From NCBI RefSeq assembly GCF_000425845.1, contig NZ_KE384463.1, forward strand, positions 190,169-254,168: a stretch of DNA of 64,000 nt, read 5' to 3'. Source of the stretch: Jeotgalicoccus psychrophilus DSM 19085 (GTDB lineage Bacteria > Bacillota > Bacilli > Staphylococcales > Salinicoccaceae). The position numbers and the translations under genes were made by a program. This document shows, one piece after another, positions 39,367-47,948 of this stretch (its first letter is position 1; every line of letters begins with the position of its first letter). The notes under the pieces are model-generated. The model had not been told where the DNA came from and searched no databases. It was given only the letters and a program-made list of their open reading frames with translations.

Positions 39367-39598
39367 ACTGTTCACCCAATCACTTTAAGTTTTATAGTAT
39401 TAGTTCTTGAATCTTCTATATTATCCAGTATAACTTTTTCGTCAGAAAGAATGAAATGTTCCGAATAGTATAAGCACACCTGCTTGATATGTCAGACAGA
39501 TAAATAATACTTTAATGTTATTGCCGGCACTTTAATTGCGGTGTAAAATTGAATTATGATAAGGTATCTATTATGTCTGCAGCCGGAAGGATATACTT

Positions 39599-40120
39599 AT
39601 GGAACTTTGGGATTTATATGATAAGCACAGAAGACTGACAGAACAGACGATGGTGCGCGGTGATGCAATGATTAAAGATACATATCATCTCGTTATTCAT
39701 GTAGTCATTTTCAACAGCAAAAACCAAATGCTGATTCAAAAAAGAAAATATGATAAAGTCAGCAATCCGAATATGTGGGATATCTCAGTAGGCGGCAGTG
39801 TAACAGCAGGGGAAACCAGTCAGACGGGTGCCATGCGTGAAACTGAGGAAGAACTGGGCTTACAAATCGATTTACATAATCAGCTGCCGCACTTATCGAT
39901 GACCTTTGAGCGGGGTTATGATGATATATACATCGTGAACCGTGAAGCGGAAATAAACGAACTCGCAGTACCGAACGATGAAGTATCGGATGCGAAATGG
40001 GCAACGATTGATGAAATTTACGAAATGATCGATGACAGAACCTTCATCAATTACCGTAAAAGCTTAATTCAGCTGCTGTTTGATATGAGATATCAGTATG
40101 GTGGAGTGATAAGAGATTAA
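39599..40120 (+). CDS. Nudix hydrolase of the isopentenyl-diphosphate-isomerase-like branch
   Basis: A 173-residue Nudix protein. The first residues MELWDLYDKHRRLTEQTMVRGD are the typical start of the YfcD-like branch. Full Nudix box GGSVTAGETSQTGAMRETEEELGL (about 62-85) with GX5EX7REUXEEXGU spacing. The C-terminal KSLIQLLFDMRYQYG helix matches the branch. In the family it hydrolyses a nucleoside diphosphate derivative; the substrate is uncertain. It stands next to a divergent ktrA gene. GGAAGG lies before the ATG. Confidence 0.9.
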   Translation: MELWDLYDKHRRLTEQTMVRGDAMIKDTYHLVIHVVIFNSKNQMLIQKRKYDKVSNPNMWDISVGGSVTAGETSQTGAMRETEEELGLQIDLHNQLPHLSMTFERGYDDIYIVNREAEINELAVPNDEVSDAKWATIDEIYEMIDDRTFINYRKSLIQLLFDMRYQYGGVIRD

Positions 40121-40149
40121 TATTAACAATTATATAGAGGAGAGATTAC

Positions 40150-40455
40150 ATGACCAAGTGTGCAAGCTGCAATAAGCAGTGGACCGGCATGTTATTGTTT
40201 AAGGCGCATTTTGCTTCAGAAAAAGGAGTGGAGTGTGATTACTGTCATGAAAAGCAGTATGTATCGGAGAAATCAAAAAAACGTATGATCATCCCGCTAC
40301 TGTTAGTGACAGCAATGTTATTAATAGGACTGTTTGCACCGCCGTCTGTCACACAGTATTTCTGGGTGTATATTACGATTACAGCGGTCACAATAATATT
40401 CATGTATGTGAGTCTGGAACTCACGAATGTACCGCCTGAAAACCAGAGAAATTAA
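40150..40455 (+). CDS. CXXC-20-CXXC membrane protein (TIGR04104-like)
   Basis: 101 aa. N-terminal zinc-binding pair CASC (4-7) and CDYC (30-33), separated by about 20 residues, then two transmembrane helices (about 48-65 and 72-90). This matches the small 'CXXC_20_CXXC' family, of unknown function. GAGGAG precedes the ATG. It lies 29 bp behind the Nudix gene, probably co-transcribed. Confidence 0.82.
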   Translation: MTKCASCNKQWTGMLLFKAHFASEKGVECDYCHEKQYVSEKSKKRMIIPLLLVTAMLLIGLFAPPSVTQYFWVYITITAVTIIFMYVSLELTNVPPENQRN

Positions 40456-40552
40456 ATGTACATTATTAACAGAGACAATATTAAATTGCCTCTGTTATTT
40501 TTCTGAATTTTTGATATACTTCTGTAATACATAAAAAGAAGAAGGTTATTAT

Positions 40553-41806
40553 ATGTCCAATCAACTGTGTATCGGCTCAAGTATTTACATGAACTATATA
40601 CTGCTCGGCATGATTAATTTAATCATTGCTTTACATATGGGCTTTCTGACTGAACAGCTCAATACAGATGCAGCGGCAATTTCCGCTCTAATATCGGCTA
40701 TCGGCATCGGTAAGCTGATTGCCTTATCTTTTGCGGGTAAGCTGTCGGATAATCTCGGCAGAAGGCCAATGCTGATTACAGCGTGTTTCCTGTATGTTGT
40801 ATTCCTGGTTGCCATACCATTTGCACCGACCTATACCATCGCATTTATGTTTGCACTGCTGGCAGGAATGGGGAATTCAATTCTCGATACGAGTTCGTAT
40901 CCGGCACTGATTGAAGTGTTCAGAAAACGTTCGAGTTCAGCAACGGTGCTTGTTAAAGCATTTATGTCTGTCGGGTCAACAATTCTGCCGTTAATGATTA
41001 CGTTCTTTATGGCACGTGATATGTTCTACGGTTATACCTTCTTTATAATGGCGGCTATATTCTTAATTAATGCTGTGCATATAATGACGCTGAAATTCCC
41101 AGAAGCAAACGTACTTGAAGAAGTGCCGCAGACGGCTGAAGAAAAAGAGCAGGATATTAAACCGGTTAAAGCTGCATTGATCTTCAAGGAAAAACCGAAG
41201 TTTATGCGTGAGGGAATTACAGTTATCGCAATTGGCTTTACGTCAGTCGGGTTATTCTTAATTATCCAGACGTGGATGGCGACATTTGCACAGGAAGTCA
41301 TCGGACTTACGGAAGCTCAGGCAATTAACCTTTTAAGCATTTACAGCTTAGGTGGATTTTTAACAGTAATCATTTTAGCGACACTGCTGGATAAATTATT
41401 CAGACCGATTACGGCACTGATTATCTATCCGATGATTGCGATCGCAGGATTACTTACTTTACTGTTCGTGGAGAGCTATACAATACTAATCTGTATTGCA
41501 TTCATTCTCGGTATGGCAACATCTGGACTGTTCCAGCTGGCAGTGACTTTAATGGCCCAGTTCTTCCCGGAGAAGAAGGGGACAAGTACAGCCTTCGTTA
41601 CACTGTCATCGAGTATCGCATTTATTACACTGCCGTATGTGACGGGACTGATTAACCGTCACATGGGTGTCTCTTATGTATTTATGTTCGAGATCGTTAT
41701 TGCAGTAATCGCAGTAGTGCTTGCAGCATTCATTTCGTTCCGTTACCGTAAGGTGTTCGATCTTGAAACTAAAACTAAAAATAAAGTGTTGTGGAGAAAT
41801 CCGTAA
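40553..41806 (+). CDS. MFS transporter, 12 TM
   Basis: 417 residues, twelve membrane helices. Motif A GKLSDNLGRRPML (about 63), central loop with EVPQTAEEKEQDIKP. The second half lacks a strong motif C. Substrate unknown; the N-terminal GSSIYMNYILLGMINLIIALH resembles the staphylococcal YfkF/YwbF-like group. AGAAGG lies before the ATG. Single gene. Confidence 0.85.
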   Translation: MSNQLCIGSSIYMNYILLGMINLIIALHMGFLTEQLNTDAAAISALISAIGIGKLIALSFAGKLSDNLGRRPMLITACFLYVVFLVAIPFAPTYTIAFMFALLAGMGNSILDTSSYPALIEVFRKRSSSATVLVKAFMSVGSTILPLMITFFMARDMFYGYTFFIMAAIFLINAVHIMTLKFPEANVLEEVPQTAEEKEQDIKPVKAALIFKEKPKFMREGITVIAIGFTSVGLFLIIQTWMATFAQEVIGLTEAQAINLLSIYSLGGFLTVIILATLLDKLFRPITALIIYPMIAIAGLLTLLFVESYTILICIAFILGMATSGLFQLAVTLMAQFFPEKKGTSTAFVTLSSSIAFITLPYVTGLINRHMGVSYVFMFEIVIAVIAVVLAAFISFRYRKVFDLETKTKNKVLWRNP

Positions 41807-41877
41807 TTATATTGCCCTGGTCAGAGACGACTGTTATATTTAGTTGAGAGATTTAACAGAGTGAGAGGTGACCTGTA

Positions 41878-42063
41878 TTGGCAAAGTTATTCAATATCGT
41901 TTTAATTATTTTGGGGATCTCATCTCTGATAAACGGATTTTCACATATCCCTTCAAGTATGTTTCTTGCTGCAGTAAATATAATCGCAGCTGTAATATTA
42001 CTGTATGTGGGTATTAAGATGCTTAGCGCAGGTAAAGAAGATAAGCAATCTGCTGATAATTAA
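41878..42063 (+). CDS. Small two-helix membrane protein
   Basis: 61 aa from a TTG at 41878 (GAGAGGTG 8 nt upstream). Two hydrophobic segments (3-21, 27-49) joined by a short loop and a charged tail KEDKQSADN. No family recognised. Well supported by its ribosome-binding site and the terminator directly behind it. Confidence 0.65.
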   Translation: MAKLFNIVLIILGISSLINGFSHIPSSMFLAAVNIIAAVILLYVGIKMLSAGKEDKQSADN

Positions 42064-42070
42064 ATAATAT

Positions 42071-42113
42071 AAAAAAGAGCCGGATACATTGAAAAATGTA
42101 TCCGGCTCTAACT
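42071..42113. terminator. Bidirectional terminator between the small membrane protein and DUF1002 genes
   Basis: AGAGCCGGATACATT/AATGTATCCGGCTCT. Confidence 0.9.
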
Positions 42114-42117
42114 CTAT

Positions 42118-43080
42118 TTAAAACAATCCTTTAAAGAAATCTACTATACGTTCCCAAAAGCTTCTGAGTGAGTCCATGAATGAAGATGCTTCTTCCGAGT
42201 TAACAATGTCTTTACCGAGTTCTGTTGCTTTGTCTTTAGCGTCCTGGAAGCTGTCGCTTGAAGTAATTCTGTCTAATAAGTCTTTTGAGCTGTCGACCAG
42301 TCTGTCTGCTTCTTCACCTGTAAAAAGGCCAGAATCTTTAATGTTCATAATAATGACGATGATACGGTCAATCTGTTGCTGGCTGAGCATGCCGTCGAGG
42401 CCGTTTTCTGCCAGCTTCTCATCGACGATAGTACGCACCTGCTCTTCAGTGACATCACCGTTAAAGTTATTTACAATCTCAACTTTAACTTCAGTGATTA
42501 CTTTGTTGAGCTGAACTTGTGAGAAGCCTTCAACACCAGAGTTTTCTTCAGAGATGTCTGTGATGGTTTCAAGTTCGTCCTGGGCGTTTTGTGTTTTTGC
42601 AGGGTCAATTGCTTCGCCTTGAGCTTCAAATGCTTTGTATACACCGGCTAAGGCACTTTCGCCTGTAACATCCTGGGCTGCTGCGATTGTGACGTCAGCG
42701 TCTGTAATGCCTGAAGTGAGTAATGCGTTCTGATATGTTTCTTCAGAGATTAACAGTATCTGACCCATTTCTTCGTTAATATCAATGTTTAATCCGCTGC
42801 CTTCAGCAGTCTGGATAATACGGATACTTGATTTCAGTACGCTGTTATCATAGCTCTTGCCGATGTATTGATTAACTTCTTCTGAGTAAACGTAATCGGT
42901 AATATCAGTATCTTCAACACCGAGTAATTCCGCTGTTTCATTTTGAAGATTTGAATCCTGTTCCAATGCTGCACCGTATACGGTTACTGCATTGTCCCAT
43001 TCACTTGCTGCGTTTGCATTTTGTGCACCGAATGGAAGCATTGCAGCGATTAATGCGAATGCAAGTATTTTTCTAATCAT
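42118..43080 (-). CDS. DUF1002 secreted protein
   Basis: 320 aa with a clear signal peptide (1-24, ANA cleavage). The DUF1002 domain (PF06207) covers most of the rest: TVYGAALEQDSNLQNETAELLG, GKSYDNSVLKSSIRII, QDVTGESALAGVYKAFE. An extracellular alpha/beta protein of unknown function, found in many Firmicutes. The C-terminus (SFWERIVDFFKGLF) is an amphipathic helix. AGGAGTTAAAATT lies before the ATG on the minus strand. Confidence 0.9.
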   Translation of the reverse strand: MIRKILAFALIAAMLPFGAQNANAASEWDNAVTVYGAALEQDSNLQNETAELLGVEDTDITDYVYSEEVNQYIGKSYDNSVLKSSIRIIQTAEGSGLNIDINEEMGQILLISEETYQNALLTSGITDADVTIAAAQDVTGESALAGVYKAFEAQGEAIDPAKTQNAQDELETITDISEENSGVEGFSQVQLNKVITEVKVEIVNNFNGDVTEEQVRTIVDEKLAENGLDGMLSQQQIDRIIVIIMNIKDSGLFTGEEADRLVDSSKDLLDRITSSDSFQDAKDKATELGKDIVNSEEASSFMDSLRSFWERIVDFFKGLF

Positions 43081-43302
43081 AATTTTAACTCCTAACTGAT
43101 TTTTTTCTTATAATACTATAAATACAGTATTGTCTCCATTTTAAAGAGTATTTATTAAAGGATGATGAAAGTCATAGGAAGATTTATATTCATTTCGATT
43201 AGAAATGGTTGATCATAGATGAAAGGTATAGAGGAGTATGTCATACTTTAATAAATAAACTCGGATTGTAAAGTGTTTAAACAAATAGGAGGATTTCAAG
43301 GC

Positions 43303-43866
43303 ATGAATATAAAAAAATCTAGTGGAGAGGCATGGTTCGATAGTAGTGAGAATCCAAGGAAGAGATATTTTCTTGAAAAAAGATGGAATGATGAGGGTGA
43401 AATTTTGGGAGCAATAATGATGAACCCTAGTGTCGCTGATGAAATTCAGAATGATCCCACAGTGGATCGTTTGATTAGATATGCTAAAGCAAAAGAATAC
43501 GTTGGTATAAATGTAGTAAATATAATCCCATTTATAAACTCAAAATCCAAAGAGTTTGATAGAGTAGATATTCCGGAAGTACAAGAAATACAACAAACAG
43601 AAGCAATTAAACACATGTTCAATCATGCCAATAAGATATATCTAGGCTGGGGCAAGATTGGACATAGGCATTTACCAGTATTACTGGAAAGTGAAGAAAT
43701 AAGATTAAAATTTATGGACCAAACTAAAAAATTCTTTGCTACAGGTCTAAGCCCTAAAGATTTCCCATACCATCCTCTACAAAGAAATCCATTACTGCCA
43801 AGTTTACATGAAGATGCAGATTTAAAAGATATTACTGAAGAAGTAAGGAAATGGGTAAAAAAATAG
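43303..43866 (+). CDS. DUF1643 domain protein
   Basis: 187 aa from ATG 43303 (AGGAGG about 11 nt upstream; a GTG at 43273 adds ten residues and is disfavoured). The core GAIMMNPSVADEIQNDPTVDRLIRYAK (about 31-57) is the DUF1643 signature, followed by NVVNIIPFINSKSKEFDRVD and LGWGKIGHRHLPVL. Function unknown; the family is frequent on phages and plasmids. AT-rich compared with neighbours, suggesting transfer. Single gene with a bidirectional terminator. Confidence 0.85.
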   Translation: MNIKKSSGEAWFDSSENPRKRYFLEKRWNDEGEILGAIMMNPSVADEIQNDPTVDRLIRYAKAKEYVGINVVNIIPFINSKSKEFDRVDIPEVQEIQQTEAIKHMFNHANKIYLGWGKIGHRHLPVLLESEEIRLKFMDQTKKFFATGLSPKDFPYHPLQRNPLLPSLHEDADLKDITEEVRKWVKK

Positions 43867-43914
43867 AGTGTGCTTTCTTTTATTCTTAGTTCTATAAAGT
43901 AGATTATGAAACAT

Positions 43915-43957
43915 AAACGAAAGTCACTCCGTGTGGAATGACTTTCGTTTTTATTTA
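43915..43957. terminator. Bidirectional terminator after the DUF1643 gene
   Basis: ACGAAAGTCACTCC/GGAATGACTTTCGT with A and T runs on both flanks. Confidence 0.88.
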
Positions 43958-44179
43958 TTAGGTCTGTACGATAAAGTCAGGATTTTCTATAAGGTTTTCC
44001 TGAATTTCAATAAAGTGGAATTCCTGATTAATCTTTTCCTGCAGTTGTTCTTTCTTATTATCATCTAAATCGTCTTTAATTATTTTCTGTTCGTACTTCC
44101 ATATTTTCTGCTTGGCATTTTCAATATGCTTTTCATGTGCATCGATACGTTTTTGTTCTTTCTTGTCAAGTTTAGCCAT
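43958..44179 (-). CDS. Small coiled-coil protein
   Basis: 73 aa, about 35% Lys/Glu, continuous heptad-like helix (KKEQKRIDAHEKHIENAKQK). No family recognised. AAGGAGATG precedes the ATG. Single gene sharing a terminator with the DUF1643 gene. Confidence 0.65.
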   Translation of the reverse strand: MAKLDKKEQKRIDAHEKHIENAKQKIWKYEQKIIKDDLDDNKKEQLQEKINQEFHFIEIQENLIENPDFIVQT

Positions 44180-44376
44180 GTATTACATCTCCTTACTGAT
44201 ACTTTAAATATAACAAGAGTAATTTCCGTAAACAAATAATCCTACTTTAAATTTAAAATATAAATATTGAATGATTCATCGTGTGAATAGTTTAACGTTA
44301 TATTTACAGCTTTTGCTTTATAAAAAATTCAAGAAAGCGTACAATGAGTGCTTAAGAAAAGTTTAGGGGCATTGCA

Positions 44377-45384
44377 ATGGACAGAGAGACGATGAGAAGG
44401 TCAGATAAGGAAGAGTATCAAACCGTTAGGAAAACACGGATTAGAAAAAGAGGATTTATAGTTTTAGGTATCATTGCATTTATAATAATTTTAATACTAT
44501 ATATAATTTTCAGCTTCAGAACAGGTTTAAATACCGCAGCTGAGAATGGTGTGGAAACAAAAGGTGAAGAATTTAACCCAATAGACAATCATGATGGTAA
44601 GAAGACGATGATGATTATTGGTAAGGATCGTATGTATGAAGGTGCAGAACGTACTGATGTGATTATGATTGGTCAGTATGATTATATGCAGAAGGAAATG
44701 AAAATGGTATCGGTAATGAGAGATATTTATGTGGAGATACCGGGTTATCAGAGTTATAAAATAAATGCGGTGTATTCACTCGGCGGAGTGGAACTGCTGC
44801 GTGAAGTCATTGCGCATAATTTTGATATCAATGTAGAAGAATACGTGACTGTGGATTACGATGCATTTATGGAAACAGTGAATGTTGTTAACCCTGATGG
44901 TATTACTATAGATGTAGAAAAAGATATGTCGGAGAAAATTGATACGGAATTAAAACAAGGTGTGCAGCAGTTAAATGGTAAAGATCTGCTGGCTTATGCG
45001 CGCTTTCGTAATGATGAAGAAGGCGACTTCGGGCGTGTTCGCCGTCAGCAGCAGGTGCTTGAAGCAATACAGGATGAGGTAATCAGTGTCGGCGGTATTG
45101 TGAAACTGCCTAAGATTTTAGGAACAGGTATGGGATATGTGGACACTTCAATGCCGAATAAGGAAATGTACCGCATGATTTCCAGTTTCCTCATTAGAGG
45201 AGATAAAGATATTGCAACGATGACATTGCCGCTGGAAAACACGTATCAATTTATGGATACGAGTCACACTGGTAATGTAATTGATATGGACTTTGAGACA
45301 AATAGTGCTGCTTTAAAGGAATTTTTAAATAATAACAACTCTAATGTGCAGGGAAAAGAAGAAAATGAAGAAACAGCAGAATAG
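44377..45384 (+). CDS. LytR-CpsA-Psr (LCP) family protein
   Basis: Transfers teichoic acid or other wall polymers from lipid carrier to peptidoglycan. 335 aa: short cytoplasmic basic head, one TM helix (about 27-47), then the LCP domain. Conserved residues: IIGKDRMYEGAERTDVIMIG (about 78-97; Arg/Asp pyrophosphate ligands), VSVMRDIYVEIPGY, KINAVYSLGGVELL, LLAYARFRNDEEGDFGRVRRQQQVL (about 207-231). Single gene; TTTAGGGG lies before the ATG, spacing slightly long. Terminator behind. Confidence 0.94.
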   Translation: MDRETMRRSDKEEYQTVRKTRIRKRGFIVLGIIAFIIILILYIIFSFRTGLNTAAENGVETKGEEFNPIDNHDGKKTMMIIGKDRMYEGAERTDVIMIGQYDYMQKEMKMVSVMRDIYVEIPGYQSYKINAVYSLGGVELLREVIAHNFDINVEEYVTVDYDAFMETVNVVNPDGITIDVEKDMSEKIDTELKQGVQQLNGKDLLAYARFRNDEEGDFGRVRRQQQVLEAIQDEVISVGGIVKLPKILGTGMGYVDTSMPNKEMYRMISSFLIRGDKDIATMTLPLENTYQFMDTSHTGNVIDMDFETNSAALKEFLNNNNSNVQGKEENEETAE

Positions 45385-45391
45385 ATATTTA

Positions 45392-45432
45392 GGGCAATTT
45401 CAACGTATATTTAGTTGATATTGCTTTTTTTA
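45392..45432 (+). terminator. LCP gene terminator
   Basis: GCAATTTCAAC/GTTGATATTGC with one T-T mismatch, then seven T. Confidence 0.82.
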
Positions 45433-45531
45433 TTGAGAAAAATCTAAAAACTTAATGTGTTTTATCTATATTCGATATATACTTAGTTCACATTCGAACT
45501 TGCAGTTACTGATAATGTTGAGGTAATGATT

Positions 45532-45918
45532 ATGCCTAAGAGTAAAGACATTTACCCGCAGAGTACAGAATTCGCATTGGCGCTCGGTATACCGGCAGAT
45601 GCGATTATTGAAGAATATAATGCCACGAGTACGTATACGAATGTTGTTGAGTCATTAGAGCTCATGGGTGAATACGGCTTTGACAGTGCGCTCGTCGTGA
45701 TGAGCGATTATCATCTCAAGCGGTCCAAAGTGATTTACGACAGAGTGAATGATGGACAATATGAGCTGAAGTACATCGCAGCACTCGGTGCAGACGGTGA
45801 AACGTGGAAAGAAAAATCCTATTCAGACAGAATCTGGTTCACTGAATTTTACAAGCTGTGGGGATATTGCTTAGGTTTATATAATTTTATAGATGTGCCG
45901 GATAAGGCGGATCAGTAA
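45532..45918 (+). pseudogene. N-terminally truncated YdcF/DUF218-like protein
   Basis: The reading frame (128 aa from ATG 45532) contains only the C-terminal part of a DUF218 (YdcF) fold: STEFALALGIPADAIIEEY, ATSTYTNVVESL, ALVVMSDYHLKRSKVIYDRV. The DUF218 N-terminal strand with its VLG motif and the following GG loop are missing; an in-frame TAG lies 36 nt upstream of the first ATG. It starts 100 bp behind a terminator and has a chance ribosome-binding site (GAGG). It is probably a remnant, but the C-terminal part is undamaged, so a short functional derivative is possible. Confidence 0.65.
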
Positions 45919-45932
45919 ACTGCAGAAGGTAG

Positions 45933-46295
45933 ATGATACTCATGATAGACAAGACAACTCAGATTAAAGTATTACTCGGCGGGAACGCATACGACTTCGC
46001 ATGTCAGACACTCGGAGTCGACAATATGAGAGACAGCAAGTACAGTGATGTGTTTACTGTGACTGAAAGACAGGTGCATGAATACGTCTTTTTAAACGGC
46101 TTTCCAAACGGTGAAACGCCTAAGGAAGAACGGGGTACTGAAGGGTTTCATTTTTACCAGGAACGTGGCACATGGCATACTTGGTATAAGGAAAGAAACA
46201 TCGTTTCTGACGAGATAAAATTTGAAGACAGCAGAGAAGCAAAACGTTATATTGCAACGACTCTGTTGAGAATGGCAGGGACCGGAGTGTATTAA
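45933..46295 (+). CDS. Conserved hypothetical protein, intact copy of a duplicated pair
   Basis: 120 aa (ATG 45933, or ATG 45942 if translation starts at the second site). Readable motifs TQIKVLLGG, YDFACQTLGVDN, DVFTVTERQVHEYVFLNG, and a C-terminus EAKRYIATTLLRMAGTGVY. No known domain. A second, broken copy lies at 61522. The ydcF remnant ends 15 bp upstream, and its tail (NFIDVPD) also precedes the second copy. Confidence 0.68.
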   Translation: MILMIDKTTQIKVLLGGNAYDFACQTLGVDNMRDSKYSDVFTVTERQVHEYVFLNGFPNGETPKEERGTEGFHFYQERGTWHTWYKERNIVSDEIKFEDSREAKRYIATTLLRMAGTGVY

Positions 46296-46303
46296 TAGTT
46301 TTC

Positions 46304-46335
46304 ACACCTATGAATCATCATAGGTGTATTTTTTA
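46304..46335 (+). terminator. Terminator after the intact hypothetical gene
   Basis: ACACCTATG/CATAGGTGT, then six T. The same hairpin, slightly changed, lies at 61924. Confidence 0.85.
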
Positions 46336-46426
46336 TGAGGGAAATGCTTCTTGTAATGTTACTTTTTAAAAACTCTATTATTCACTTGCGTTGCAGTGTT
46401 TGATGTCACCCAAATCGGATAAGACA

Positions 46427-46476
46427 TAAAAATGCCCCCACATTAAGTTATGACTTTTAATGTGAGGGCATTTGAT
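46427..46476 (-). terminator. YeeE/YedE terminator
   Basis: AAATGCCCCCACATTAA/TTAATGTGAGGGCATTT with a T run on the minus strand. Confidence 0.85.
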
Positions 46477-46510
46477 TTTAGTTGAGAATTTTATTCCCAT
46501 TCTATTTTAA

Positions 46511-47764
46511 TTAACATACAGAGTCATTCGATTTTGGTACGGATAAGCCGAATAGGGGTCTCAAGTACAGTGCAAGGAATGTACCGCCAATGGCAACGAT
46601 GCCCCAAATGTAGCCGTGCAGGCTGAATGAAGCAATGCCGCCGAAGTAAGCTCCAATGTTACAGCCGAATGCGAGGCGTGCACCGTAACCCATTAAAAGA
46701 CCGCCGATGATTGAAGCCATGACATTACCTTTGCTGAGTTTACCGAACTTAAACAAACCACCTGCTGCTGATGCTAAAAATGCTCCCAGGATGACTCCGA
46801 AGTTAAGTACAGTCGTAGAGTCAGCAAATATTGATGCGTTTAAAGCAGTGGCCGCTTCTCCCTGCCAGTAACCCCAGCTCGTGACGTCAAATCCGATGAG
46901 TTTTGCAGCTTTAGATTCCCAAAGCGCAAATGCTGAAGTGATTCCCCACGGTTCACCGCGCGTCATCAGTGTCAGTGCATTTAAAACTGCAAGAGCGACA
47001 GCTGCAGCCATTAATGGCCACGAGCCTCTGAAAATTCTTCTCCAGCCGTGTGCAGTTGGCAATGGTGCAACTTTAGGAGAGTTTTTCTTTTTCTCAACGA
47101 CTTTACTGATATAGGCAATTAAACCGAATATTAATAACGAGACGACCAAAGCACCACCGTATACCAGATTAGTCGAAGTTGCGAGTGAAAACGAGCCCAT
47201 CGAAGGCATCTCTTCTGTCCAGAATGGTAAATGTGCTGCACCGATTGTCGTACCGATTATAAAGAAAATTAAAGTAATGAACATGACCGAACGACCGGCA
47301 CCGATTGAATACAGTGTACCGGACGCGCAACCCCCGCCGAGCTGCATACCGATACCGAATATAAAGGCACCGACAATGAGGCTGACACCGATTGGCGAAA
47401 CATAACCTGTAACTTCTGCACCGAAAAATGAAATACCGAGTGCTAAAATAGGTGCGAATAATACAGTGGCTGTGCCAAGCATTACCATATGTGCGCGTAT
47501 TGCTTCACCGTTACCGACAGACATCAACCGTCTGAAAGCGGAAGTGAAACCGAAGCGGGCATGAAATAAGGTGTAACCAAGCAGTAAACCAATAATCATG
47601 AGAACCGGCTGCATGATTGACTGGGTGATAGCTAAAAATATAAATAGAACTAAACTGACTATAATGCCACCGCCGATAAGCAGCTTTTGAGGATCTTTCA
47701 GTGTGCTTGCGCGATGCTGGACCGGGTCCATTGATTGACTCACAGTATTAATATGACTGACCAA
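46511..47764 (-). CDS. YeeE/YedE (TsuA-like) sulfur/selenium transporter
   Basis: 417 residues, about ten membrane helices. YeeE/YedE signature cysteines: MQLGGGCASGTLYSIGAGR (about 140) and YGARLAFGCNIGAYFGGIASFS (about 365), which in TsuA relay thiosulfate through the membrane; the C-terminus SVC adds a cysteine. A start at TTG 47764 is the longest; ATG 47731 is an alternative, and neither has a strong ribosome-binding site. The partner TsuB is not adjacent. Single gene. Confidence 0.87.
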   Translation of the reverse strand: MVSHINTVSQSMDPVQHRASTLKDPQKLLIGGGIIVSLVLFIFLAITQSIMQPVLMIIGLLLGYTLFHARFGFTSAFRRLMSVGNGEAIRAHMVMLGTATVLFAPILALGISFFGAEVTGYVSPIGVSLIVGAFIFGIGMQLGGGCASGTLYSIGAGRSVMFITLIFFIIGTTIGAAHLPFWTEEMPSMGSFSLATSTNLVYGGALVVSLLIFGLIAYISKVVEKKKNSPKVAPLPTAHGWRRIFRGSWPLMAAAVALAVLNALTLMTRGEPWGITSAFALWESKAAKLIGFDVTSWGYWQGEAATALNASIFADSTTVLNFGVILGAFLASAAGGLFKFGKLSKGNVMASIIGGLLMGYGARLAFGCNIGAYFGGIASFSLHGYIWGIVAIGGTFLALYLRPLFGLSVPKSNDSVC

Positions 47765-47948
47765 TTGAATTCTTCTATTCAGAGTTATTTAGTATGATTT
47801 AAACAGTGTAAGAGGACAGCGGACATTTGTCAAAGAGTGTAATTATGCGGGGGTAACTGACAGCAAAATAAAATATCAATTATCTTTCCCTTTTAAATTG
47901 TAGTAATATTATGACAACTCACAAAGTAATTAGTAAAGGGGAACAGAT

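Noticed and set aside
46511-47764. Operon of YeeE/YedE with the M20 gene
   Set aside because: They are on opposite strands and the second M20 copy lacks the transporter.
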